From: Posidonia oceanica
Taxonomy: Eukaryota; Streptophyta; Magnoliopsida; Alismatales; Posidoniaceae
Length of the DNA stretch: 64,000 nucleotides
NCBI GenBank assembly: GCA_037176725.1
Contig: JAZBRS010000026.1
Location: forward strand, 151,043,501-151,107,500
Direction: 5' to 3'
Both the position numbers and the translations under genes were made by a program. Positions 46,614 to 58,834 of this stretch are shown in pieces (the stretch's first letter is position 1; every line of letters begins with the position of its first letter). The notes beneath the pieces are model-generated. The model made no database searches. It was not told where the DNA came from and worked only from the letters and a program-made list of their open reading frames with translations.

Positions 46614-47085
46614 CCCCCGCGTGACTTTGTTCCAGGAAAACGAAGTCCCACATGTCTTCGTGACAGGAGAAGGTGCCCCTCTCCTCTCGCGCTTCTTTTG
46701 TTTTCTTTGCCCTTTTTCTTTGCGTGGCTCTGGCCGCTTTTCTTTCTGCCCGATCGACAAACCCATCAGACTTGTCCAGTGCTGTTTGTCGCGCGAGTCT
46801 GGACTAGCCGCCAGACTTTCGCGCTGCACCATAGTTTTTTTTAGCATCCTTTCGCATCCACCCTGCATCTCTTTAGCTGTCGCGCTACATATTAGATAAT
46901 TGCAATGGCATGCGCTGCATTCCATCAGCATCAGCACTTGCATCCGCATTCTGGCATTTCGGCATTGAGTCATGATCTTCAGTGCATTTGCTGAATAAGT
47001 GACTCACGCCAAAAGCATCTGGCTCTCTCCGGTCAGATGGGGTGTCTTGTCAACCCTGAGCAGCGGCCTCGGTCCCCTTGACCTC
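46614..47085 (+). other. Element B 3' untranslated end
   Basis: Noncoding, with homology to element A at 58380-58830. It contains gagtca...tgactc arms around 46966-47006 and ccctgagc at 47054-47061, the 5' arm of a stem closing at the PPT. Confidence 0.7.
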
Positions 47086-47098
47086 GCTCAGGGAGGGG
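47086..47098 (+). promoter_or_regulatory. Element B polypurine tract with overlapping stem arm
   Basis: agggagggg (47090-47098) lies four bases upstream of the 3' LTR, where plus-strand DNA synthesis is primed. The sequence gctcaggg (47086-47093) overlaps its 5' end and is perfectly complementary to ccctgagc at 47054-47061. Confidence 0.82.
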
Positions 47099-47102
47099 CA
47101 TC

Positions 47103-50100
47103 TGTTGACACCCCATTTTGACAGGCTGAATTGGCTCTCTTTCTCTCTTTGGTGGTCCCTTCAAAACCCTTCAAAATCAAACCCAAAACAACACCCTTTT
47201 TCACCCTAGGAAAACCCATCCAAAAACCCTAGAAAAACCCATTTAAAACCCTAGAAAGCCCTAGGTCAAACCCTAGAAACCTTAGGTCACACACTCACCC
47301 AAAACCCTTCCAAATCCAAGTCATTACTCTTCTTTCTCACCTCATTATCCTTTTCTCTCTCCTCATTATCTTCCCCCTCTCTTCTTTTCCCTCCCTCTTC
47401 AAACTCATCATCAACCCCATTTAACACTCCTTAAAACAATTAAAGAGAAAAATCCAACCAGAAAAATAAATCAAATACTTAAAAAATAATTCAAAAGAAA
47501 ATCTAATTAAAAACAAATCAAAACAACCTAAAAACAGTTAAAAAAATTTAAAAACAAATTAAAACAAACTAAAAGACTTAAAAACGATCTAAAACAATTA
47601 AAAAACAAATTTCAAGACTTAAAACAATTAAAAAACAAATTTCAAGACTTAAAACAATTAAAAAACAAATTTCAAGACTTAAAACAATTAAAAACAAATT
47701 TCAAGAGTTAAAAACAATTAAAAAACAAAATTCAAGACCTAAAAACAATTAAAAACAAATTTCAAGACTTAAAAACAATTAAAAACAAATTTCAAAACTT
47801 AAAGACAATTAAAACAAATCAAAATCCATTAAAAGCAATTAAAGAAGAAAACATAAGAAAAAAACCATTCAAAACCCTTAAATCAAAAAAGCTCAATGAA
47901 AAAGCTTAAAACAAAAGAAAAATTAAAACAATTAACCAACTTAAAATCAAAAGAAAAACTTAAATAAACAAAACAATTAAAAACCTTAAAACAATCAAAA
48001 GAAAAATTAAAACAATTAACAAACTTAAAATCAAAAGAAAAACTTAAATAAACAAAACAATTAAAAACCTTAAAACAATCAAAAGAAAAATTAAAACAAT
48101 TAACAAACTTAAAATCAAAAGAAAAACTTAAATAAACAAAACAATTAAAAACCTTAAAACAATCAAAAGAAAAATTAAAACAACTAAAAATCAAAAGAAA
48201 AACTTAAAACAATTAAGAAACCTAAATTCTGAAAAATATAACTTAAAAAAAACAAAAACCCAACCACTCTCTTCCTTTTTTCTTTTTTCTCCTTTCTTTC
48301 TCTCCATCCTTTATTTTTTCCCCCTTTCCAAGCCCGATCCACTACTCCCCTTCTCTCTTTTCTCTCCTTTTTCTCCCTTCCAGCCCAGCCCAGCCTAGCC
48401 CATGACCCACGCCTCCTCTTCCTCCTCTTTTCTTCGGCCTGCACCAGCCTCTCCTCTTTTCCCTCTCCCTCCTGCTTCAAACCATCATCAACACCTGCAA
48501 GTCCAGTACTCCCTCTGCACTCATAGCCTCCTTACGAGCAGCAGCAGCTACCCACTCTAGCCCTGCCGCCACACCACCGTGCGGCGGTCTCAGCCTCACG
48601 AACGACACCCATCGCTGACCTCCCAGTCACTACCAGCCTCTGCCATTTGCTAGCCCAAACCCACGCCTCCTGCAATGGCAATTGAGTGCCCAATGCAGAA
48701 CAAAACCGAAGCATCTTCTTCTTCGTCCAACCACCTCATTCGTGTGCCAGAGACAGAGGCGAGAGAGAACCGAAAACCAAAGCTTCCTCCCTATTAGCAG
48801 ACCTGCAATTCCCGACCTTCCTTCCACCCACACAGCCCGCAGAATCCCTTCAAACTTCACCACGCCACTCACTGAGCATCCACCTTCTCAACCCAACTCC
48901 CAATTCATCACCAATCACCCAGCATCACCCCCGATTCACCACAAACACTCTGCACCCATTTCTGTCCAGAAACACCTCAACACTCAATCCACTTCTAGAC
49001 CCAAACATCCCGTCCAGACCCCTCCGCGTCACTCACCACTCCTTCACGAGCCCAAAGGACCACCTCCGAGCACCCAGAGAGCCACCAGCACCAACTGAGC
49101 CAAAAATTCACTCAGTCAATCCAAAAATCTGATTCTCCCCTCCGAGCAGTAGAACCGAGTTCTAGGAGTATCTGGAGCATCCCCGAGCCGCCGGTGATCA
49201 ACTCCGATCCTCCCCAGTAGCCAGCGAACCTCTGTGCATCCCTGCGAACTGCCGTTGGACAGCAGCACCCACCTGAGGTCGTCAGAGCAGCTCAGCCTCC
49301 CATGCAGGTAACTGAATGTGTTTCAGAGCTCCTAGCATGCCTCTGTTACTTACTAGCATTTTATTTCTATTTTTTACTGCTTTTTTCGCATTTCGAGCTC
49401 CACCGTGGACTTTGTCTTCTCCGGCGACGACCAGTTACTGCCGACGCTTGTCCAGCGTTCTGGGCCATCGCCGCTCCTCTGCTGCCTCCCGGCAGCATCT
49501 CCTCCCCCTCACAGCTCGTTTCGGCGCCCCGCCGAAGCAGCTACAGCCTCCTTTGTCATCGAGCGTCACCGGACATTCTTGCAGATTTTTGCAGAGGCCA
49601 GCAGACAGCTCCACTGCTCCCCGCGCGCCGCGTGAGTCACCGGCAGCTCTGCAGCACTCGCCTCCAACTCCTGATCGCCTCCACAGCCGCTGCAACTTGC
49701 CAAAACAGCACCAACAACGTCGTCTTCTCCGGCGCAGACCAGCTACCGCTGCCGTGCTCCAGGCTCGTTCAGCTCCAGCCAGTTACCCCTCGAGCTCCGC
49801 CGGAGTCCCAGGAGCACAACCCTGTGCTCCCCTGCCGTCATCGTCGTCTCCAGCCACCGGTCGACCTCCTGCAAACTCTGCAATCACCTTCTCTGGCGTC
49901 GACAGACCTCACCAGCCGCCGTCATGCCCCGCCGACCACCCGAAAGCTCCGCAACACTCGCTTGCAGCCGCCAGATGCCTCAGCTCCGCTGCATGCATGC
50001 CAGACCGCCGGGACTAGCCCATCTTCTCTGACGCAAGCCACAGTTGCTCGCAGATCACTGTAGCACAATGCACTGTAGAGTTATATAGTTCTGATTTTTA

Positions 50101-52442
50101 GTTGGTTCGGTGCATTAAAATATTTTACAATAGTTTATTTTATTTACTTTCAGGTCCAGTTTCAATTCAGAAATCATTTAACGCCTGATTTTAATCTTAT
50201 TACATTGCATTTTAATTTTACAGTTTATTTAAATTACTTTCCAGTCCTGTGGTTGATTGCATTTCATTTAAATTCATTTTAAACTTTACTGCATTGAATA
50301 TAACTGCTGTCTTTTATTTTATTCGCACTTTAGTTCACCTTCAGTTGTTAAAAATCATTTAAATCGCATGTTTATCTTATTACATTGCATTTAAGCCCTC
50401 TGTTTAATTTCATTTACATGTTAGTCCTTCTGCAGTTGATTCAAAACATTTAATTTGCATGTTTGCCATATTGCATTGCATTTTTCATCCTGTGTTTTAC
50501 TACTAATACAATATAGTCCAGAGCATGCATCACAGCATCCATTTTTGCATTTTTTCCTTATTACATTGCATTTTAGACCCTGTATTTTATCTTTTTTGCA
50601 TCTGAGTCCTGCATTTGGTTTGAAAATCATTTAAATGGCTTTTAAATCATACTACATTGCAATAAAATACTGCATGTTTTCAAAATTGCATTTTAGTCCA
50701 ACCACAGTTCATGCATTTCATTTAAATCGGCATTTAAACCATATTGCATTAATAAAAAGCCCAGAAGCATGTTTTAATTGCATTTTAGTCCTCAGTTCAA
50801 TCATTCATCATTTAAATCATGTTTTAAACCTTATTGCATTACTGAAAAACCCAAAAATACATTTTATTTGCATCTGAGTCCTGTGCAGTTCATGCATTTC
50901 ATTTAAATCATGATTTTAACTTTATTGCATTGCATAAAAATCCAAAAAACATGTTTATTTGCATATCAGTCCTTCAATGGTTTAAAACTCATTTAATCTG
51001 CATTTAAAACCTTATTGCATTGCATAAAAACCCAGAAAAACATAATAATTGCATGTCAGTCCCTGTTTTTAGTTTTTTGCATGTTTGCATGCTTTCTTGG
51101 CTTTACATTTAAACCCTACATATTTTAAAAACTGCATTTAGGCCCTTTTCTTGCATTTTTGCATGCATATCCCCTAATTAACCATGCATTCATTCATGCA
51201 TTGTTGCATTAGCATTCTTGCACGCATTTAAACCTGTTTCACACACAGTTAGGGGCATTTTGCACATAGGACCCTGTAGTTTTCCCAAATTACACTTAAG
51301 TCCCTGCATTGCATTTTTGCATGCATTTGCATTCCCATGTCATCAATCATTGCATCTTTGCATCCATTCAAGCATCCTCAGCACTTTTGCATGCATACAT
51401 CCTGCATTGCACATCCTTAGGGACTATTTGCACTTAGGCCCCTACCTTTTCTGGCCCTTGAGCCTTCTGACTTGAAACCTGAATAACTTTTGATCGGACT
51501 ATTGGATTTCCACGATCTAACTGTCCAGGTCTTCCTGGTTGAATGATCTTCTATTCTAACTACAGTTATCTCAAATCAGACTTCAGATCCTCAAGATAAG
51601 TCCATCTGAATCACAACACATCATTCATTTGCATTGCATGCACTGTTTTGCATGCCAGCATCTATTTTCGCCTATTTTCGCACCGTTTTGCGTGCTTGCT
51701 ATCACTTTTGCACCGTTTTGCATGCCTGCTTTCGTTTCTTGCACCGTTTTACGTGTTTACTGTCGTTTTCCCTCGCATGTCGCTTGCATGTGTATGGTTT
51801 TACCACTGTTTTGTTTTATCGCTTGCATTTGCATTAGGGCAGTGATGCTTATTGCCTGGAGTTCTCACGGACCGGGGTTTGCCCGGTTCGGAACACGGAC
51901 AGCGCTGCTGAGCACTTAGATTGCACGTTTAATTCCTTGCACGCATTTCATCATTTAGAGCACACACTTGTGCATCTAATTAGGCATTCATGGCACTTAG
52001 GCATCCAAAAGCATGCATTTCCCTACGTATGCGAGCGTAAGCCTAGAAAGACCGATTCTCGGGCGTGTTGGGGGTGCCTAACACCTTCCCCGCACGTAAC
52101 GTGAGTCCTTACCCTTTCTCCTGGCCCACAATGACCATATTGCCCTCATCCTAGGCACGAGTCACATCATTTGCATATCATTTCATCTACCTTGCATTGC
52201 ATTGTACCTTTCGCTTGGTTTTGCGTGTTTATTCACGTATTTCCCTGATTTTCCTTGTCTCCCGACTTAGTAGACACAGTGGCGACTCTGATTTGTCTTA
52301 GCTTTCCTTTTTTCCCTTTTTTAAGTGTTTTCGAGTCAAGTCTTCCTTCTCGGATACACTTGTTAATAGTGAACCTGATTCTGATCGGTGCACGCGAGCT
52401 TTGGCAACGTGCATGGACGATCCGAACATCGGGATTACTACA
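47103..52442 (+). repeat. Element B 3' LTR (5.3 kb)
   Basis: Starts TGTTGACACC, ends GGATTACTACA; same block order as the 5' LTR. Arrays at 47590-47800 (aatttcaagacttaaaac units) and 47900-48190 (84-bp units), pyrimidine block 48265-48460, GC-rich block 48460-50060, TATA-like ttatatag at 50081-50088, T-rich block 50100-51440, short repeat 51640-51770, R/U5-like core 51838-52442. It keeps the canonical TG and CA ends that the 5' LTR lost. Confidence 0.93.
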
Positions 52443-52447
52443 CGTAC
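52443..52447 (+). repeat. Target-site duplication of element B, right copy (CGTAC)
   Basis: Identical to 20052-20056. Directly after it the RNase H frame of element A resumes. Confidence 0.92.
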
Positions 52448-52523
52448 ATGAATAGGGCAAGCAACGCATATGCAGATGTGCTAGCAACCTTGGCATCCTG
52501 GCTCAGTATACCTGAGGACCGTG
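52443..52523 (+). pseudogene. Element A second RNase H, C-terminal part
   Basis: Codons from 52448 read MNRASNAYADVLATLASW, matching MNRARNAYADALATLASW of element B. The Asp in A-Y-A-D is the last metal-binding residue of the archaeal-type domain. Confidence 0.88.
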
Positions 52524-53848
52524 TAGTGGAGGTATCAGTTACCCACATGGAGCAACCTGCGCATTGTATAAGCATAGAGGAGGCAGATTCGGTAGAAGAG
52601 TAGCCTTGGTATTATGATATCAAAACCTTCCTGGAGTTGAGCAGCCACCCACCTGGCACCTCAGCAGCAGATAGAAGAACTTTGGCGCGTCTGGTGTCGA
52701 AGTATGTGTTAGGAGTAGGGCAGCTATATAGAAGGTCGTATAATCAGATGCTCCTGCGCTGTCTGAACAAGCCAAAGGCTGACACGCTAATGCTTCAAGT
52801 TCATGCTTGGACTTGCGGCCCTCATATGAACGGCGTGTTGCTGGCCAAGAAGATCATTCTCTAAGGCCACTTTTGGTCAACCATGGAGGCACACTACTAC
52901 TAGTTTGTGCGTAGATGCACAACTGCCAGATCCATGGTAACCTTATGCATGCTCCCCCGCAGTAGCTACACAACATGTCCTCGCCATGGCCCTTCTCCAC
53001 TTGGGGGATTGATGTCATCAACGCTATACACTTTACTGCTTCGAATGGTCATCGCTTCATTCTGGTAGCGATAGACTACTTCATTAAGTGGGCAGAAGCT
53101 ACCTCCTACAAAGCAGTCACAGCCGCGGTGACAAAGAAGTTTATCAAAAACAACATCGTCGCCCGGTATGGGGTCCCGCATGCAATCATCTCTGATAACG
53201 GCTCGAACTTCATTGCAAAGAGGATCGAAGAGTACCTGCAAAACCTCCAGATCAAGCATCACAGATCCTCGCCCTATTGGCCGCAGATGAATGGAGCAAT
53301 GGAGTCTGCCAACAAAAATGTTGTGAAAATAATGAAGAAAATGGCAGAAACCCACAAAGACTGGCATGACAAGCTTCCGTACGCACTCTGGGCGTATAGG
53401 ACATCAATGCGAACCTCGACAGGAGCAACCCCATACTCACTGGCATATGGCATGGAGGTAGTGCTACCCATCGAAGTAGAGATCCCCTCACTGCGGGTCC
53501 TACAAGAAGCTGAGCTAGAAGAAGCAGAGTGGGTTGAAGACCGCTGTGTCTAGCTCAACCCGCTTGACGAGCGCAGATTGCAAGCAATGCACAATGCTCG
53601 CTGCTACCAAAAGTGGATGGCCAGAGTCTACCTGAAGAAAGTGCGGCCCAGAAGCTTCCAGCCAGCGGGATCTCGTTCTCCAAGCCATCCACCGGCCAAA
53701 CGGTCGAAGCAAATTCCGACCCAACTGGTGTGGCCCCTTTGTGGTCAAGCAAGCATTCTCTGGCGGCGTAGCCATTCTTGAGGACATGGACCAGGTTGGG
53801 TGGTCAGAACCGGTCAATGCATGCTACCTCAAGAAGTACTATCAGTAG
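52524..53848 (+). pseudogene. Element A integrase
   Basis: A linker (IPEDRVVEVSVTHMEQ) leads to the HHCC region (VHAWTCGPHMN near 52800), where stops (near 52602, 52862, 52901) and a base loss near 52915 destroy the second half. The DDE core is then open from 52975: Asp 53011, Asp 53194, Glu 53302 (D-x60-D-x35-E), with the intact ISDNGSNF motif. TAG at 53551 replaces a glutamine codon. An insertion near 53663 shifts the frame before the GPF/GPY region, still readable near 53720. The conserved KKYYQ end and stop are at 53846-53848. No chromodomain. Confidence 0.88.
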
Positions 53849-55172
53849 TTCGGCCCTCGCCTTACAAATCTCTTGATCCCTGTCTTGCCCCCTTCGCCTC
53901 TCCACCCTCTGCACGTCCTCATGCATCCCTTCTTGTTCTACTCCTTGCATTCGCACCCCCGCATTTGTACATCTCCATGCACCTCTCTCTTTTCAAGCAT
54001 ACCCCATTCAAAAAAAAGTAAAAAATCATGCATTGCATTCGACCCGATGATGAAATCGGGAGTGCTTGCCTACTCTGGAAGGAGTCTACCCTACCTCACC
54101 TGACACTACTCAAATGTCTTAGCTAGTGAGGGAGCCATCCTTCAAGTGAGAACAGGCGAAATACCCAAACCCTCTTAGACTTGCACCTCCCGAGGGAGAT
54201 AAAATGCTAGGGCGTGAGCAAGAGCGTGAGCAAAAGAATATATGTTTAAGCATGGGCATAAAAGAAAAGAGGCAAATAGAAGGTGAAGACAGAAGTAGGC
54301 CCTAGAGATAGAGGCATGCAATGTAACCTTGTCCCTCCAACTTCCCTTGGAGAGGAGCCGAAGTTCGCGCCTGGCAAACCTACAAGTCCCACAGGGCCTA
54401 GCCACCCCTGTCTAGCAAGCAGCTCCCCAGCTTCCAACTAGGTGCCCATTACCTCCAAGTTAGCGATAGGGGAAACCTGCATGCCTATGAGGGAGCAAAG
54501 CAAAAAAAAATGATGAATAAAAAGAGTAGGTGTAGGTCCTGGAGCGTTTGGCATGAAGCCTGTCCCCACTACACCACCACTCAAGCACTGCAGCAACCCT
54601 TTCCAGAGCACCACCAGCAAGTCAGGAATTTGAGTAGAGTCTAGTGACTCAGGGACCCCTCTCTTCCTCTGTAGCAGGCACTAAGCACCCCATGTGCTGA
54701 GGGCTACAACATATCAAGAACCATGCATACATCTATAGCATAGCAATCATAATTCCTGCATATTCACCGCATACCAATCATAAACCATGCATACATGTAC
54801 ATCACCAATCATTCCTTTCTTCTTTACCACTCCACTCTGCAAGGCTTGGCTCGGCACTAAGACAGCACTTCTACCAAGCCTACATCGACCTCCTTCGAGC
54901 TGCGCTAGTCTAGAGCTCCGGCTAGCCACTCTCCTGTGCAAGCAGAACCGCCCTTGTCTGAATGTGCCTAGTATCCGCATTTGATTGCTAACTATTGAGC
55001 ATGCTAAAACTGCTTTGCTAGCTTTGAAATCTGCTTCTTTATCAGCCAGTGGTTACATGCTTGTATCTGATCTGATAAACTGCAACCTTTGGCCACAGGT
55101 ACCTGAAGATTTTGCATTAACGGCCTGCATTCTCCCTCCCGCGCAATTGGTTATCCTACTCTAGTAACCCCC
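53849..55172 (+). other. Element A spacer between integrase and the extra frame
   Basis: No coding frame is supported. Shared with B: the cttgcctactctggaaggag phrase (54064-54083), a region of gtgtaggtcctggagcgttt type (54530) and ctttatcagccagtggttac near 55038. It ends at about 55099 in ggccacag followed by gtacctgaag, a possible 3' splice site for a subgenomic mRNA of the extra frame. Confidence 0.65.
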
Positions 55173-56348
55173 ATGCATTGCTCTGAGACCCTGTGCGAGT
55201 GGATTGGCAAGCTCGCCGAGGGTGACCACGAGAGGCTGCGCACATGGGGCATTCCGTCCAAGCTTCTAAAGGCTGCTGACGTGGAGGTGAGCCAACATCT
55301 CCTTTGTGCTGCTGCAAGATTCTAGAAGCTAGCGCATCATGTCTTCTGCTTCGGGAGGACAGAGCTGACGCCCATGCTGGAAGAAGTACGCCTGATCTGC
55401 GGCTTCTCCAAAATCATGGGACCGGCTGTGTTCATGAGGCGTGACTGCTATGCAGTAGCTCTGAGCCAGCTGACTGGCCTCTCTACAGTCGACTACTAGC
55501 AAAGATTAGTCTACAACAGCGGGCTTGCGCCCATGCTTCACCTAGCATATTTCGACGAAGCTACAAACAAGCATGCTAAGCTGGGAGACGAGCTGTGGCT
55601 TCGGAGCTTTGTCACCTGCTTCCTGGGCGAGCTAATCTTCAGCCACGGCTGGATGACAGTTGCAATGAAGGTCGCCAAGATCGCACTCGCCGTGACAACC
55701 CAGCAACTCGACCTGGCACTAGTTGTCCTAGCAGAGACCTACAATGCACTGGATCGCGTCTCGCACCGCTGCCACCACTTCTATGGCTGCGGAACTCTTG
55801 TGCAAATTTGGTTAGCCGCACACCTAGAGATTGATATTCTGTGCCCTCAGAGGCATGCCATCGAAACACATTGCAACAGCGGCCATGCAAGGACCATCAA
55901 GAGCGTCCCAGAAGAGTATGAGAAGCTGTCCAAGCTGACGGATGATGCAGTAACTTGGCGTATCATCCCATCCGCAGCTGAGCCAATCATTGTCTTCTTC
56001 GGTGCTTGCGACATGCGACTTGTGGTGCTACCAGGATTCACCGGAGGTGTGGAATACCACCCTATCTGGGTCATGCGGCAGTTTGGCTTCCGACAAGGTG
56101 CCTTTGTTGACAGTACATCACCCCACCTCCTGCAACCCTATCCCTTCAACTCAACAGCAGCTATAGCAAAGCTAATAGACTTGATGCAGCACGGCGTGCA
56201 GTCAACAAACATTGCAGCTGCCAAGGGCTCAGGATGCACTCCTGAGTATGCCACTGAGGTGCAGGGACTCTAGCCTATCAGCGAGATCCTGCCTGGCGCC
56301 CCCCAGTTCCCTGACTCCCGGAAGTCCAAGAAGGCCCGAATCAGCTAG
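55173..56348 (+). pseudogene. Element A extra frame: plant-mobile-domain-like protein
   Basis: One frame of 391 codons from ATG 55173 to TAG 56346, with three internal TAG codons (55323, 55497, 56271) and no frameshift. Domain wording matches the plant mobile domain family: CFGRTELTPMLEEVRLICGF near residue 70-90; LGELIFSHGW; HRCHHFYGCGTLVQIWLAAHLE near residue 200; YHPIWVMRQFGFRQGAF near residue 300. It aligns end to end with the B copy, with high identity by eye, including the basic tail SRKSKKAR. PMD proteins of hosts act in gene silencing and genome stability (MAIN, MAIL1); in retrotransposons the function is not established. No membrane segment or signal peptide is evident. Confidence 0.78.
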
Positions 56349-56869
56349 GGCATCTGTGCAGCTGCTTACTTCCAGCCTTTTTTTTTGAAACATGCTGTAT
56401 CTCTTGGCCTTGCATGGGCGTGTAACCAGAGATTCAATCAATACAAGGATGTTTCACGCCATTTGTTGGTGTCGCATGCCCCGCCTTTTGCATATCTGTT
56501 CCTACCAAGATGCTGCAGGAAACGCATCAAACACTTCAGAGAGCCAAGAGCAACAACCAGGACTCTCAGCACAAAGAAGCCGCAAGCAAAGCCCCTCCAG
56601 CAACCAAGCCGCGTGTCAGAATCTTTGCAGAGCCACGCCGCCAAAGCAAGCAAGACCGCAGCACGTCTCGCCTAGATCATCCTCCGGGCTGGTATCCCTA
56701 ACTACTCGTTTGGCAAACATGTCAGTTTTGTCTGCATTTCCTCACTTTCTCGATGCCAGGGACGCTTCAGCTATTCCCTGGTATCATCCTTGATACCAGG
56801 GGCAACTTTTTTGCTACCCTCTGGTATGGATCCCCTTCCCCCTTCTTTTCTCCTTGCATAACTTCGCTC
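56349..56869 (+). other. Element A 3' spacer with alternative hairpins
   Basis: Noncoding. ccaggga (56756-56762) pairs with tccctgg (56775-56781). ccctggtatca (56776-56786) pairs perfectly over 11 bp with tgataccaggg (56791-56801). A further ctctggta near 56819-56826 can pair with taccag. The first and second stems share an arm and cannot form together. The position and order match element B 44853-44898. Confidence 0.75.
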
Positions 56870-58350
56870 CGCGTGGACGAAGTCCTCTGCCTATTTCTTC
56901 ATGCAAGGTCAGGCACGCTTGCTTCCTCGGGCGAGGACAAGCCATTACTGGGCTCTGTGTGGACGAAGCACCTGTCTATTTCCTCGTGCCAGGATCAGCT
57001 CCACTTGTTTCCTCGTGCGAGGACAAGCCCTAGCACAGGCTCCGTGCAAATGGATTTTTGCCTGTTTCCTCGTGCAAGGATCAAGCCCGCTTGTTCCTCA
57101 GCCGAGGACAAGCCTATGCGTGCCCCGCTTGCTTCCTCATGCGAGGACAAGCCCCCCTGCAACTTCGCTCTATGCGGACGAGATCCTCCACTTGCTTCCT
57201 TAGGCGAGGACAAGCCCTTTTTTCTTTTCGTGCGACTCCGCTCCGTGCGGACGGAGTCCCACCTGGTTGTTTCCTTGGGCGAGGACAAGCCTCTTTCTTC
57301 TTTCCTTCTGCGTGACTTCGCTCCGTGTGGACGGAGTCCTGCCTGCTTGCTTCCTTGGGTGAGGACAAGCTCGCTTGCTTCCTCGTGCGAGGACAAGCCC
57401 CCTTGGCGACTTCGCTCCCTGCGAACAAAGTCCCCTGCCTGTTTCCTCGTGCGAGGACAAGCTCCCTCTGGCGGCTTCGCTCCGTGTGGACGAAGTCCCC
57501 TGCCTATTTGCTCGTGCGAGGTCAGGCCCGTTAGCTTCCTCGGGCGAGGACAAGCCCCTTCGACTCCATCCACACGGAGTCCCCTGCTTGCTTCCTCGTG
57601 CGAGGACAAGCCTTTACTCGGTTCCATCCGCACAGAACCCATGTTTGTTTCCTCGTGCGAGGACAAGCCCCTCTTTCGACGACTTCGCTCCGTGTAGACG
57701 AAGTCCCCGCCTGTTTCCTCATGCGAGGGCAGGCCCTGCTTGCTTCCTCTAGCGAGAACAAGCCTTTCTCTTTTCGTGCGACTCCTCTCCGTGCGGACGG
57801 AGTCCTACCTGCTTGCTTCCACAAGCAAGGACAAGCCTCTTTCTTCTTGCCTTCCGTGTGACTTCGCTCCGTGCGAATGGAGTCCCGCCTGCCTGTTTCC
57901 TCGTGCGAGGACAGGCCTTGCTTGCTTCCTTGGGCGAAGACAAGCCCCTCTTTCCGCCACTTCGCTCTGTACAGACGAAGTCCCTGCTTGTTTCCTCGTG
58001 CGAGGGCAGGCCCCACTTGTTTCCTCGTGTGAGGACAAGTACCCCGTGGCGACTTCGCTCCATGCAGACGAAGTCCCCTGCTTGCTTCCTCGGGCGAGGA
58101 CAAGCCTGCATGTTTCCTCGGGCGAGGACAAGCCTTTCTCTTTTGCGTGACTCCGCTCTGTGCGGACGGAGTCCTGCCTGCTTGCTTCCTCGGGCGAGGA
58201 CAAGCACCCTGTGGCGGCTTCGCTCCGTGCAGACGAAGTCCTCCGCCTATTTCCTCGTGCGAGGATAGGCCCGTTTGCTTCCTCGGGCGAGGACAAGCTT
58301 TTGCTCGACTCCGTGTGCACAGAGTCTTTGGCTGTTTCCTCTTGCGAGGA
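56870..58350 (+). repeat. Tandem hairpin array in the element A 3' region
   Basis: About 1.5 kb with two alternating inverted repeats. The first is cctcg-nn-cgagg, extended by outer cttg/caag arms, in about 20 copies. The second is gacttcg...cgaagtc around a ctccgtgcgga-type loop (for example 57670-57695 and 58039-58063). Variants of the second keep pairing with changed arms: gactccg/cggagtc (near 57240 and 58147), gactcc/ggagtc (near 57545), ggttc/gaacc (near 57615) and gactc/gagtc (near 58300). Long open frames seen on both strands arise from the unit composition; I do not call them genes. Confidence 0.9.
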
Positions 58351-58834
58351 CCAACTTTGTTTTTCCCTCTTTCCATTTGCTTTTGTTTGCTTTCTGGTTC
58401 GACAGGAGGGGGTGCCCCCTTCTTGCACGTGTTTCGGGTTTCTGCCCCCCCGCGCGGCTCCTACCAACCAGCTTGCCCCTCTCTGGGGTGGCAGCCCTCA
58501 CAGCCCGGACGTCAAGCCCGTTAGTCTTGTCTGGCGTCCCTCTTTGCGTGAATTGGACTAATCGCCAAATTTCCGCATTGCATCGCAGCTTTCTTAGCAT
58601 CTTTTCGCATCAGCACTACATTCCTTTGCCGAAAGCCCTGTGTAGCAGATTAATTGCATTAGCATGCATTGCATCCGCATCTGCATCCGCATTTTGCATC
58701 GCGGCAGCGAGTCATGATTTTCGGTGCATCCGACAGATAAGTGACTCACGCCGATAGCCTCTACGCTCCTGCCAGTCTCAAGCAGGGTGTCTTGTCTACC
58801 CTGAGCCATGGTCTCGCTTCGCTTGACCTTGCTC
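58351..58834 (+). other. Element A 3' untranslated end
   Basis: Noncoding and homologous to B 46614-47085: gagtca (58709) and tgactc (about 58742) arms, ggtgtcttgtctaccctgag (58786-58805), and ccctgagc (58799-58806), the 5' arm of the PPT stem. Confidence 0.7.

Larger units (their letters stand above)
20057..52442 (+). mobile_element. Element B: near-complete Tat/Ogre-type Ty3/gypsy retrotransposon carrying solo LTR C
   Basis: Its LTRs are 5421 bp (20057-25477) and 5340 bp (47103-52442), flanked by CGTAC duplications. Without LTR C it is about 26.3 kb, typical of Ogre-size elements. It has the same internal plan as element A. Three LTR samples totalling about 775 bp differ at roughly 3.5% of sites, so B is younger than A, as its nested position demands. 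The terminal dinucleotides of the 5' LTR have mutated (TG to TA and CA to TA); those of the 3' LTR are intact. Confidence 0.93.

Noticed and set aside
56753..58561. Frames of up to 314 codons with Cys/Arg/Pro repeats (such as EDKP) in the element A 3' array
   Set aside because: Caused by the hairpin repeat unit; open in many frames on both strands, with no shared protein in element B at the same place.
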